Assembly (NCBI GenBank): GCA_950295325.1
Contig: OX485807.1
Location: 6,762,501-6,826,500, forward strand
DNA from: Polytrichum commune
Taxonomy: Eukaryota; Streptophyta; Polytrichopsida; Polytrichales; Polytrichaceae
Direction: 5' to 3'
Length of the DNA: 64,000 bases
The notes beneath the pieces are model-generated. The model was not told where the DNA came from, did no database searches, and saw only the letters and a list, made by a program, of their open reading frames with translations. Below, one piece after another: positions 11,790 to 22,665 of the stretch; the first letter of the stretch is position 1, and each line of letters begins with the position of its first letter. The position numbers and the translations under genes were made by a program.

Positions 11790-12436
11790 TTATCAATCTC
11801 TACACATGCCAATCATACTGAAAGCAACTTGGACGGAAATGAATTTATTTCATAAAACACTAGAGTTTTGAGAATGTCTATTTATAGATCAGTAGATTAT
11901 AATAATGAATTATTTGGGAGCATGACAACTTTGTTCAAATCTATTCCTAGAAGTGAATGAATCTTCAGATTTTTGGATTAAAACCACCCATGTAGGACAA
12001 ATATGTATTGGATCTCACTTTGCTAGAAGTCTCAAATTGTACATTGTTTTCCAGCAAATAGAAAATTCTAACCTACAATGTAGACCTCCAATATTATATA
12101 TTGTGGTTTGGAATGTTTTATGCATTCATAGTAACATCCCCAATGTTTTTAGGGTTGGTTCCCTTGTGTATAGTGTGGCCCAAAGTATTTACTATAAATA
12201 ATATAACGTCCTCATGCCTCTAATTTAAATTCAAAATTGGAGAGTTAGTTAGTCCCATCAACATTTTACCACTTCTAGGTATTATGACCTAACCCCCATC
12301 TAGTATGCCATCACAATGTTGCTCTCAAGCCTCTTATGTTGTATTTAAGTACTAGATGCCTAGAGGTCTCAAAGTGTCATGCCCACTATTGGCAATGTGA
12401 TTCCATTTGTCAACATAAGATAACTTCTTTGAGTGA
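11790..12436. other. Intergenic, nothing recognised
   Basis: AT-rich spacer. A short open frame at 11953-12201 has no recognisable motif and looks like chance. Confidence 0.4.
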
Positions 12437-12825
12437 AAATTTATCTACATTATGACAATTTAAGCAACACATTGGGTTACATTAGATGATAGTCCTGCAT
12501 TTTAGTATGCAAGGGGAAGATAATTTTGAGCGTACTAATGGCTAGTGTCATGTGTTTACATTTTAGTAAGCAAGAGCATACTAACGGCAAGTGTCATTTG
12601 TGTGCATTGTAGTCAACTTCTATATCATTGTATAACATAGGCATGCACCTCATAAACACTATTGGTCGTACACATGCCAAGATATAAGTAAGTGCACTTG
12701 AACGCTAAGAGTTATGAGGTGACACTTATGATGGAGTCATTAACCATCATGTAACCTAGCATACGCCTCAAAATAAGAAAAGTGACACTACTATGCACGT
12801 GGCACTAAACACCATGAACGGTACA
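12437..12825 (+). repeat. Dispersed repeat C, inverted partner at 42480
   Basis: Aligns in inverted orientation with 42480-42890. The right end reads back as CCGTTCATGGTGTTTAGTGC, and the partner begins CCGTTTATGGCATTTAGTGC. Internally it has two subunits of CATTTTAGTA-GCAAG, TACTAA-GGC-AGTGTCAT. Likely a non-autonomous DNA element; ends and superfamily not fixed. Confidence 0.6.
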
Positions 12826-13225
12826 CTTCACCCAATTCAAAAGCATGGATAGGAACTGGAACTTACAAATAAAATGTGCATGAAAAAGAATTATGGAGTT
12901 GTTGAAAACACACTCCACTCGGACGAGTGACCTTTTTGTGCCGCATAAACAACTCAAGTAGGTGGATGTCTTGTTGCTATATATTGCGGCCCATCATCCA
13001 CTTTCCTCTCCTTGGTCATGTGGTCCATAGATCCACCGCAACACCCATTTATGAGCTCCAATTCCCAATTCTGCTGTACAAAACACAAAAAGCTCAAAGT
13101 ACTCCTCCACCTAATCTCGAACTGTGGAGTTAATGTATCAGACACCAAAGGCTCTGTGCAATGATCCGGATCACTGATCCACGTGGAAGCGGCCGAATCC
13201 AACGGCTGGGATGGCAACAAGGATC

Positions 13226-13228
<3 letters not shown>

Positions 13229-13282
<54 letters not shown>
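13229..13282. repeat. (AG)27 microsatellite
   Basis: Uninterrupted AG dinucleotide run of 27 units, the left edge of the GC-richer region around the GATA locus. In plants GA/CT tracts often sit in gene promoters, but it lies about 2.8 kb from the first clear GATA exon, so a role is speculative. Confidence 0.95.
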
Positions 13283-13286
<4 letters not shown>

Positions 13287-13609
13287 CGTCGGAAGAGGAG
13301 GCAGCTTGGCTTGCACACATCTAACGGGGGAGGGGCTCCGATGGTGGTGGGATCGGACGGTTGAGAGCCACCCAAAGCCAGTGCCCGAAAGTTGCTCGAG
13401 CTAGTGCTCGGAGGCGAGCGGGAGGCTGAAGCGTGTCCAAAGAACCAGAGGAGGGGTTATGTGAAGCTCAGACAATTAGGGGGTATGTGGAGGCAAGGGA
13501 TTGGACGGCAGGACATGTGATGTTGGAGCCTAGCTAACTTTAGCGAACCTCAGCTATCTAGGCTGTTAGCCACTGGTCGACATCCGCCCAGCTGCATACT
13601 ACCGTAGAT

Positions 13610-13740
13610 TTGATCAGTAGCTTAGTGGCAGTAGAAGTAGAGTTCCTAAAAGTAGAGCGCTTCGAAGACAAGTGTGTATAATAGGGTTGCTAGTTAGCTA
13701 GGGATGATCAGTCGTGAGGGGAGAAGTAGTAGGCCCTCCA
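13610..13740 (+). repeat. Local duplicate, partner at 14480-14605
   Basis: Shared phrases GTAGAAGTAGAGTTC / GTAGGAGTAGAGTCC, AAAAGTAGAGCGCTT / AAGAGTAGAGTGCTT and TAGGGATGATC show that 13610-13740 and 14480-14605 are diverged duplicates about 870 bp apart. No coding content. Confidence 0.5.
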
Positions 13741-14005
13741 GCCATTGAGATTCATGGTTAGCATAAGAGGATTGTATTGCAATGTTATGTTCAAACTCGG
13801 GTTAGTCGCTGCTTTTTGGTAATAGGAGGAGTCCCTCTTGATAAGGAAAGTTCATCTTATTCTGAAATTTATTACTGTTAGTAAGGAATTTGTTTGTCAC
13901 ACTCCCAGTGACCTCACTAGATGCAATGTACAACAAGTTCGAATGCATACAATACAGAAACTCCTATCAAGAGGGAAACTCTCTTATTGTTATGGGCTAG
14001 TCGTT

Positions 14006-14215
14006 GGTCATAGTGTGGAGATACTATAAGGTAAGCGGGTTGATTTGGTTACTCATATGAAAAGGACACCCAAGTGTGAGTGGTGTGTGATATAGGATTT
14101 AGATCTAAGAAACGGACACCAAAAAAGACACATGTTTAAAAGGGATTGGACGACGTGCTCAAAATTTGTTAGTCGTCGTAGGCCCAATAGTCAACCATCA
14201 TCAGTGGGGAGTTTC
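14006..14215 (+). repeat. Unclassified dispersed repeat, copy 2 of 7
   Basis: Same family as 8822-9020: AAGGTAAG, TTGATTTGGTTACTCAT, GGACACC, GACACATG, TAAAAGGGATTGGAC, GTGCTCAAAATTTGTTAG, CCAATAGTCAACC. Confidence 0.6.
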
Positions 14216-14609
14216 TAAGGGTTTTTCAACGAGAGAGTTTTTGCTTTGGCAATGAATAAGAGAACCAAACAAGATTCAAAAATGATGAGGAAGAATGGAT
14301 GCATGCGTGATTTGGATTCGCCAAATTCTTGCACTGATGTTGTGTTTCATAGTCTACGAAAAGAGTGACCAGAACGAGATTAGACCCACTTCTCTCAGTA
14401 GCTAGAACTCCCTTTTCCTACTCATGTAAAGAAGTCGCATTCTTCGCCAATCCCAGGGCGCCACCTCAACGCCCCTGATGGTTACTTATGATCAGGAAAG
14501 AGTACTACATGTAGGAGTAGAGTCCATAAGAGTAGAGTGCTTGTGGGGCAGGTCTAGGGGATGCTAACTAGACTAGGCACTAGACTAGGTAGGGATGATC
14601 GGAAGGGGA

Positions 14610-15900
14610 GAGAAAAAGGGGGGGGGGGTGAACTGCGACGATCGGAATGGATGGTGGGAAGAGGGGTGTAAGGGTTGGGGAGATAAGGTAATGCTCCGAT
14701 CACACCAACGTTTCCATCCGGTTCCAGCCGTGAAATTAATGGGGATTAATGTTAAGAAATGAAACCATTTTTCACATTATTATAACTGGAGATGTTGATG
14801 GATGGTACCAAAAGGGACTGGTGTGAGCAGTCCCCGAGCTGGAGGGAGGGGGGTTGGGGGAGACCAAAAGTGGGAGAATACATGTAGCGCGAGGCCGCAA
14901 TCGCCATCCATGGCCACAACAAGCAAGGGGATGATGGCATGAGGAGGTGAGATTACGGCCGTCGGATGCCACCTCGGATGCCGAATCGAAGTGAGGGTGT
15001 CGCACGTGTGATCTAGGCATCCGACCACAACCGCCCCGCTCCTGCCTCAACCGACCCGTCATGGGCTGCCACGTTGCGCCCTATCTTATCATATCGGGAG
15101 CCATGGCACACGGAGCTGCTTGCTCGGGGCTGATCAGCAAGCAGCAGCAGCAGCCGTATGCCTATGCGCTCAAAGCAAAGCAAAGCAAAGTAAAGGAAAG
15201 CAAGGCAGGCTAAGGAAACCAAAGCTAAGGAAAGGCAAGGCAAGGCAAGGCAAGGCAAGGAAAGGTAGCAAGGTGGGAGAGCAGGAAAAGGAAAGCCTGG
15301 GAGGCAGGGGAGGGGTGGCAGGGAAAGGAAGGGAAGGGAAGGGCAGGGAAAGGGGGAGGTGGCTCATAGCTAGCCAACAGGCCGGAACCTTAGCTGCATT
15401 GTGGGTGGTGAGCGCTGCTTGGCATCATCCGCCCGCTCCAGGCGCTAGGTTTAGGGTGGTGATCGGGGTAATAGTAGGTGCTTTATCCGATCGGGGGTGC
15501 AATATAGGGTCCGGATAGGGGGTGGATACTTACAACAATCCGTAGCGCGCCTGCTCGTGGACAATCATTGCTGGGGGTTAGCTGACGCTCGCTCAGGGGG
15601 AAGAAGGTATGAGCGAGAGGTTGTGAGAGGAGGTGATCGGCGGTGAGGGTTAGGCGATCGGTGAGCAGGAGCTGGAGTTAAGTGGAGTGGGAAGTTTGGT
15701 TAAGGCGGGAGGAGGAGGAACGGGTGCGATCGGAGGTGATCGTGTTGTGTTGGGGTGTGGTGTGGTGTATGTACGTGCATGTGTGATCGGGGTATGGGTA
15801 CGCAGGTTGGGGTCTGTGAGATAGCTGAGATGGTTGCAGGCTTCGAGGTGGCGGAGCTGTGCTCGGATCGCTTAATTTGGGAGCATTAGCCATTTGCAGG
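14610..15900. other. GC-rich region 5' of GATA gene
   Basis: GC-richer DNA upstream of the GATA coding exons, probably promoter, 5' UTR and unresolved first exon(s). It contains a G-run near 14630, a purine-rich tract at 15168-15355 built of AAAGC and GGCAA units, and a segment at 14705-14850 that resembles 34165-34320. The long open frames here follow from the simple purine composition and are not credible genes. Confidence 0.45.
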
Positions 15901-16082
15901 TGATATTAGAAATCTCAACCCCGCTCATCAGGTGCACTTGTTGAAGAAGGAGGCTTGGATTGCGCAGCAACCGAAGGAGGATGACGGCGCTATCACCACT
16001 ACCTACCATCAGGAAGACGCGAGGAGGCTCTCCAGTAGCAGCACGTAAAACCTGTTGCATTCCCCCTCGTTTTCATCAGCAG

Positions 16083-17727
16083 GAGTAGGAGTAGGGTAGT
16101 AGCGGTTGCAGCAGCTGAAGCAGCGGTGCAATGCACAAGCTCCTCTTGTAGTGGTTCTTGTATTAGCGGGTTACCAGCTAGGTTAATGGAGGAAACTAGT
16201 TGCTGCGGGACATCCTTCGCAGTGGACTGTACTTTGTCACTAGGGTCTGCGACGTCACGACCAGATATTCCTGCTCGCCTTTCCCGTGCAGGCTCACCGG
16301 AACAAGGGCAGGACCTTGCTTGGCCTCGTTCCTCTTCGGTGCGATCGGAGCAAACCGATCCTTCCATGCGTCGCACGTGCGACCAGGAGAAAAGCGAACA
16401 GGGCATTTCGTGGAATGGGAGCTGCGGGCGCAGTGACCCCAACGGTCTCCCCGAGGACTATCCACCGGTACGAACAAACAACCAACCAACAATCACTTAT
16501 CTTTGTCCACCCTCGCAGGCTATGGCGGTGTCATGTGTTGATCACTTTGCATGGTACTTTCCATGGATCACCTTGGATGATGATGATGGCCTCTAATCAG
16601 GGGTTATGTGGTTGAATTGTAATGGTGATGATGCTATCTGCGTGTGGTGGGTTTGTGATAGCGGTGGTTTGATGATACGTGGTGTGTCTCGTCGATCATT
16701 CAGATGATGATGGTTTGAGAGTTTGTTTTTCGTCGTAGTAGCCATGGATCGTCGTGTAACCTTATCCTCTCAGAAACTTTGTGGATCAGGTTTTCTCAAA
16801 TTTTGTTTTGTTTGGTGATGAGCAGGCCACTGTTCCAGTAAGAGAAGGAAGAAGTGGTGATACGAAACCAAGACTCGGTTCGAACGCGTGGTCGAGGCTG
16901 TGTGTTCAATCATCGAAGGACGAAACAGTGGGGCGCCCTAAAGGCTTGCTTGGCATGCTTGAGAAGCGCGCATACGATTCCGGACGGCAGTCTTGGCTAC
17001 CTAATTACTTAACGTCCAACGGTGCTGGCGGCGATGGCAATGGATCGTCGCGAAGCGATCGGTGCATGCAAGATGGAAGTAGCCTAGTGCGTGTTTGTGC
17101 CCACTGTGGAACATCGAAGACACCCCTCTGGAGAAATGGACCACAAGGACCAAAGGTATGTGGCATCGTCATCATCCGTGTCAGCCTTAGTCCTTTGTCT
17201 TTCTTTTTTATCTTTTTTTAATGGGTATTTCTCTCTGTTAGGTATTCTCCTTCTGGGTTTCTACACGAGAGGCATGTTGCTAACCTTTGATCATGTACGT
17301 GTTGCAGTCTCTTTGCAATGCATGTGGCATCCGCTTCAAGAAAGCGGGGCGAAGGTTAGCCGCGAGTGCGAACGCGGAGTTGCAATGTCATTCGGGGGTT
17401 TTGACCGCAACGAAATCCGGAAAGCGGAAGCTGAGTGAAGAAAAGGCTCAGCAGTATTGGGTGTATCCACCTGACGCAGCATCACGAAAACGAAGTAGAA
17501 ATGTATTTCTGCGTCCTTCAGAAAGCATTTTAAGCGGTGGTAGTTGCGTCACATGGCAGCCTTTCCTATCTCCTGCTCCCCAAACATCTCATCAACGCGA
17601 TCGTCAGGCCTCACCTCGTCCCCACAGCCAAGACAGAAGTCTGCTGCAGATGGGCGCTTTTTCAAATGATGAAGAAGAGGGTGCCGTGCTATTGATGGCT
17701 CTCTCCTGTGGCTTGGTGCATGCCTGA
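16083..17727 (+). CDS. B-class GATA transcription factor, HAN + LLM type (5' end unresolved)
   Basis: Nuclear DNA-binding regulator of the plant B-GATA family; relatives in the GNC/GNL and HAN groups act in greening and hormone responses or in organ boundaries. Exons: about 16083-16467, 16826-17155 and 17308-17727 (stop TGA 17725-17727). Both internal junctions are phase 0: CCG|GTACGA ... GAGCAG|GCC and AAG|GTATG ... TTGCAG|TCT. The first exon carries the HAN-type motif VDCTLSLGSATSR. The zinc finger is C-X2-C-X18-C-X2-C (CAHC, TPLWRNGP, CNACGIRFKK) and is split by the second intron after GPK. The C-terminus is EEEGAVLLMALSCGLVHA, an LLM domain. The start codon is not found: the first clear exon opens after a likely acceptor (TCATCAGCAG). 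A coding-like block at 15900-16044 (VHLLKKEAWIAQQ) could be spliced in frame, but only through a 38-nt intron, which is very short for a plant. Confidence 0.9.
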
Positions 17728-19371
17728 GAGTATCCCTGCGATTTGGTTACCATTTGAGTTGATGATAACATTAGAGAGTTGAGTGGATTCTAGGTCTTGT
17801 AAATACCTAGGGAGCATGACCACTAGGGAATATTGCAGCATCGGGCACGCACGCAAATGGTGTCACTTACCTACCAATGATGGTTTTAAGAACCAATCTG
17901 TGAACGAACATCCAGGTTGTTTTACGGCAGTCAACCTCTTTAAATGATCGATCTCTTGATGAAGTACAAAGCTCTGTGCACATGGCTAGGTCAATCAGAA
18001 TGTGGTTATACATGCCCATCCATGCTCATCTACCGATCCTCTCTCTCTTAGACGATTTGGTTAGTGTGACTTTTATACCCATTCACGGACTTGTGCGCTC
18101 TCGACAAAGCCAGATAGAGAGGTGGTGATCAAGGGAGTGGAAGCAGACTTTGCTGCACAAATCCCTGTTCTTTTTACTTTGTCGCCCATGGGGAAATGTA
18201 GAAGAGCTTGGAATGGCGAGAAATAAAATCAGTTTTGCTTGATGACAATTTTTACATGTTGGAGGTTGATGGGTTGTTGCAACACAAGTTGATTGCTTTT
18301 CGTCTCACTCCAATATCGATGCTTCCGTTGAAATTTTGTGTTTGATGTATGTCTTGAATCCCTCACAAGGGGTTAATGTTGGGAGGAAACCTATGTATCG
18401 AAGAATTCCTTCACACTGGTTTTCGCCGGCTGAAGGTATGGCAAATATTGCAGTGTGTATGTTTTCATGTGCATTTGGTGGCGTTTTTTACCCAAAAAAA
18501 ATCTTTGAAAGAATCTACAGTCTGACTAAGATCCATTATAAGCATGAACACTTTTGTACTTGTGTAAGGAATAGTGATCTGCTCTCACAGGATATATACA
18601 CACAAGTACTACTGCTGATGTATCCGAAGAAGATTCTGCAGTTTCTTACGAATAGTGGCATAATCGCATGGGTTGAATATGTAAACCATCATGTCACCGC
18701 AGACGGAATACTTTGCGTAGGAAATGATTCGCCGCCCAATTGCGGCGCTTTCTATCTTCTAAAAATCGATGTTCGGTTGATCATCCCGAACACTTTTTGA
18801 GCTAGAGAATGTCCTTATTAAGCCACGATTTTTTGAGTCCAAAGCTGGTCTCCTCCACCTAAATCAGACCTGGAATGAAGATTCAGCCTGCCTCTACAAC
18901 AGTTATTTTAGTGTAAACATATCCTTGCAAACGACAAATGGCGTGTGTCTGTGCACCCCCTCCAGTGCCGCTATTTCTGTGTACCTTTTTCCACTTTACA
19001 GCTTCCTCTTTTAGCTAGTTGTATTTCTGGCACTCTGCATGGATGGCTGTTCGTATGAATCGCCATATCCGTTGACCCAAATGTAACGATCCTGTACATT
19101 CCAGTGTGTGCAGGGCGCACCTCCTGCTGACAAGTACCATGGGCCCCCTGCAGTACCTGATTGTATTGTTTCCTTTTGTTTATTGCAAGCTCCCCAGCAG
19201 TAATGAGGGTGTGTTCATGGCCGCCCCAAAAGCAACCAGCAACCAACCATCCCGCCTCGCCGGAGATAAGGTCATCCTCAACGCTGCAAGGCGGAGCTGC
19301 TCCCTCGCAGCCACATAACACCCAACCCTCCAGATTATGATAAGCTTGTTTTGGGTGGTGTTTAGTGTATG
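17728..19371. other. 3' flank of the GATA gene, intergenic
   Basis: Probable 3' UTR followed by spacer. A 154-codon open stretch at 18336-18800 is long for its composition, but I recognise no motif and it has no clear ATG context; I treat it as unproven. GC rises again at 19100-19320, with no gene recognised. Confidence 0.4.
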
Positions 19372-20575
19372 CCACAATTTCTAGGCCTGCATCCGGCTCT
19401 TCTAGGCCGCAGGATTCATCACATCCATAGCTGCCGTTGTCAGGCAGGCTTTAAGAGCATCTCCACTCGTGGAGCCTCAAATGGGCCTCTACCATGGGCT
19501 TTTTATTCTCGTTTCGGTCTTTCAAAGGGCAACACCGCACGGTTCATCCCACTTTCAAAGCCCATATATCAGGTTTCTAAAGTCTTTACATAGCATTACA
19601 TAGCACTAGGGTGTTACACCTCTAGTGCTGAGAATCTTGGTAATTTCATGTGGATCGTATCTCACTTATTATTATGTTGGGCGGCCCTTGCAAAATGGAA
19701 ATTACTCAGCTGAATATCGTTCATTTCACAATGGTAGCCCGGCAGGTGGGGTGGATTTAGGGAATGATGACCAAACACAACACGAATTGTTAATTTAAAT
19801 ACATTCAAGCATGCCCCGTTGGCCATGTGGGGCCCGACACATGTTGGGAGTAGGTAGTAGCATGAACAACTTTCAGCCTCTATAGTAGGTATGGAACCCT
19901 CATTGATGAGATTTGTAGCCACCTCGCCATCTAAACCCAAGGTTCCTCATCTAGAAACCGGTGGACAAATTGGGTGTTGTGTATCTTATGATGATAATGT
20001 CGTAGAGGCCTTCTCTCAAGAACCCTTTGACTTGTTGTACTTGGTGAGTGTTAGTTCAATGTTACTTAAAATTATTCTAAGCTTCTCTTGTGTGGAGTTT
20101 TTTTGCGATAGTTTTAAGGTTGCATCCGGCGCTTGTAGGCCACATGATTCATTACATCTAGAGTTGTGATGTTCATGACCCATCCACATGATAAGGTAGA
20201 CATGAGAGCATCCCCACCCATGGGCCACTACCATCGGGCAAACATGCCACTACCATCGGCCTTTTTGGTCTTTTAAAGCAAGACCACATACTACATCCCT
20301 CCTTGGACCAAAGCCCATATATCATATGTCTAAAATTCTCATTGAGCATTGATTATGTCATAGAGGCCTTCTCTCAAGAGCTCTTTGACTTGCCATACTT
20401 GGTGAGTGCTAGTTTAGTTTTACTTATTGTTATTTTGAGCTCGTTGTGGGTGGAGTTATATTGCAATCATTTGAGGGTTGCATCTGTCACTTCGATAGGC
20501 CAAAAGATTTATCACATCCAAAGTGTGATGTCCACAATCCAGCCACACGATAACGTAGACATAATTGGTAGACAA
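19372..20575 (+). repeat. Diverged repeat units, about 358-bp period
   Basis: Three related units. Units 2 (from about 19988) and 3 (from about 20346) are tandem with an offset of 358 bp, marked by TAGAGGCCTTCTCTCAAGA and GGTTGCATC. Unit 1 (around 19372-19595) shares GCATCCGG, TAGGCC, CATCACATCC, GAGCATCTCCAC and AAAGCCCATATATCA, 734 bp to the left. GAGCATC-CCAC with nearby CCATGGGC suggests an embedded MITE in units 1 and 2. Confidence 0.6.
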
Positions 20576-20801
20576 TGACATGGATACTTGCATGGGCATA
20601 TGGGTGGGACATACCATGATAGTGTGGCACGCCATTTCTTGAAAAGGCATGAAAGCTAATAGTAGAGGCTTGGTTGTTGTTCCATGAGAGAATGCCCTAA
20701 GGTATGTGGGCCTATAACGACAATTCAAGCTCCACAAACACATTTGGCTGTTGGATGGAATTGCAAATTGTCTTATATGCTTAGCAATTGGGGAGTGTGG
20801 A

Positions 20802-21508
20802 CCCAGGGGTGGACTATACATACCATGTATGAATTAACATGAGTGTAAGAAGGGTATTATGTGACGCATTAGTGTACATAGTATACATAAGGAGAGGCAT
20901 TCTTTCTTTTACTTCTTCTAGTGTGTACATTTAGAAAGGGTATTAGTACTTTCAAGTAAAGACATATGTACAAAAGGGGACCCTAAGGTTTAGAGGAAAT
21001 TTCGACAAGAGATGTGTTTGTTTCATCCAATTCATGTTTTCATCCATTGTAATAGTCCTCAATGACACCTTGTCCATTTTTGTTAGGGTTTGCATTGGGG
21101 TTTTAGATTTTTACAAATTGAAGGCTCTTGGACAACATAGGCTCCCTTGAGATTTGCTCTCCGGATGTGGCTAAGTTATTATGCTCAAGTCTCTGTTTGT
21201 TTGGTGCAATTATTGAATTACATGTTATGGCTGAAAATTTGTTCAATGACTTTCTTATTGGAAAGTGAAAATACATTTTATATGTAATAAGGGCCTATTT
21301 GAGTCATGATTTATATTTTGTATATGTAGCTAGTGGAGGCATTTATCACATTCAATTGAAAAGCTTAGTATATATATAAATCCATTTTCTAGCATGCCAT
21401 TTCTACATATACATTTGTTTTCCTCCATAAAGTTCATGTATACTAGGGTTTAATCTCATAGTGACCTATACAAATCATTCAGGTATCCAATGAAGAATCC
21501 ACCCCTTG
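20802..21508 (+). mobile_element. hAT-like non-autonomous element, copy 1
   Basis: Ends: left CCCAGGGGTGGACTATACAT; right reads back CCAAGGGGTGGATTCTTCAT. Flanks GAGTGTGGA (20793-20801) and GATTGTGGA (21509-21517) agree at 8 of 9. The interior aligns with copies at 38871, 39490 and 59942 (AAAAGGGGACC-TAAGGTTTAGA, TGAGGCATTA-CGTACA). No transposase frame. Confidence 0.7.
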
Positions 21509-21959
21509 GATTGTGGAGATTGTTGTTCTAATTGTGAAGATCCAAGTTGAGATACAAAAGTTTGTAAGGGTCAAAGTGAAGATTCTTCTTTCTCTTCAAA
21601 TATCACATAGGCCCTCTCAATTGTGTTAACTGCTGAACCCATAGCAGATAGTGTATTATGGGCATAATCCAATTTCATCATAACACATGATTGTTTGACA
21701 TTCGTTCTTAACTAGAAACCTTACCATATACCACTCAAATATAGGCTTTGCATAAGTATGATGTTTGACTAAGGCCCGCATACCTTACCTAAAATTCAAA
21801 ATGCCAAAAACCAACAATATGTACCACAATCATACACTTAAAGCCCACAAATGTACGATTGCATTATAATTTGTTGGTCTTAGATTTACGTCTCTTATTC
21901 ATCTTGGGAATGTTGTCATATTCAATATGTCCTTCACTTCATTTTGGTGTAATTTTCCG
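21509..21959. other. Intergenic, nothing recognised
   Basis: AT-rich spacer between a hAT-like element and a LINE fragment. No gene or repeat identified. Confidence 0.4.
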
Positions 21960-22300
21960 AGCGGAAATGCATTGCAATTGGTCATGTAGTTCATGAGGCC
22001 CGAAAGGACGTAAGGGACTAAAAGCAAAACGGGTTGGAGTCAAATAGTTTGATTTCCTAAAGTAATGGAGTGCAGTAGCCTTTACAAGATATCAACTCAT
22101 ATCAACATGATGGTGAATTCGGTAGATAGACTTAAGGCTTGCAATACATATCAAAGTAAGCCCACTGAATACTCTGAAATTGTAAATAGGACATTCCCAA
22201 CACAAGGTGTACTTCATTTCAACTATGTTGTAAGAACATAAGTGAAAAAACATGTTATACTTAGGCAAATAAGCACTCCAAAGATATATGTCTGGCTCAA
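21960..22300 (-). pseudogene. LINE C-terminal zinc-knuckle fragment
   Basis: Minus-strand reading gives HLCSYNIVEMKYTLCWECPIYN, a decayed form of the CHFCSYNVVEDKAHFLLECP motif seen at 31500-31880, with the same downstream words (SLKSIYR, HHVDMS, ATALHYF). In this retrotransposon type the motif follows the reverse transcriptase near the C-terminus. Stops interrupt it and no reverse transcriptase core is present. Confidence 0.6.
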
Positions 22301-22539
22301 AGTCTGGTGGCTTTCCTTGGTTGCAATATATGGCTCTTTGGCAATGGACCTTCTAGTGTTCATAATTTTGTAAAATACAAAAAAAAAACACTCACAATGA
22401 GCAACATATACTAGCACAAAGGTTACTACCCGTTGCGTGTTTAAACTCGTGAAGAAGACCACCCCGCAAACCATGGAATTATGGTCTAAGGTAGAAGTGC
22501 CTAATCTCAACACGACAATAATATGAACACCTACGTTCT

Positions 22540-22665
22540 GAGAGGTATGCGGTTAGGAGTGGATTTAAGAATGGACACCACAAAGACATGTGTTATAATA
22601 AAGACTACGTGCTCAGAACATGCTAACCATTCTAGGTTTAATTGTCATGATTGGGGGGAATGGAT
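22540..22665 (+). repeat. Unclassified dispersed repeat, copy 3 of 7
   Basis: Family words present: GGTTAGGAGTGGATTTAAGA, GGACACCACAAAGACATGTG, ACTACGTGCTCAGAACATG, TAACCATTCTAGGTT. Confidence 0.5.

Noticed and set aside
13130-13404. Open frames over the AG repeat on both strands
   Set aside because: They encode only RE or LS dipeptide runs from the dinucleotide repeat.
15120-15518. 132-codon open frame in the purine-rich tract
   Set aside because: The frame is kept open by AAAGC/GGCAA simple sequence; the opposite strand is open too, and there is no domain.
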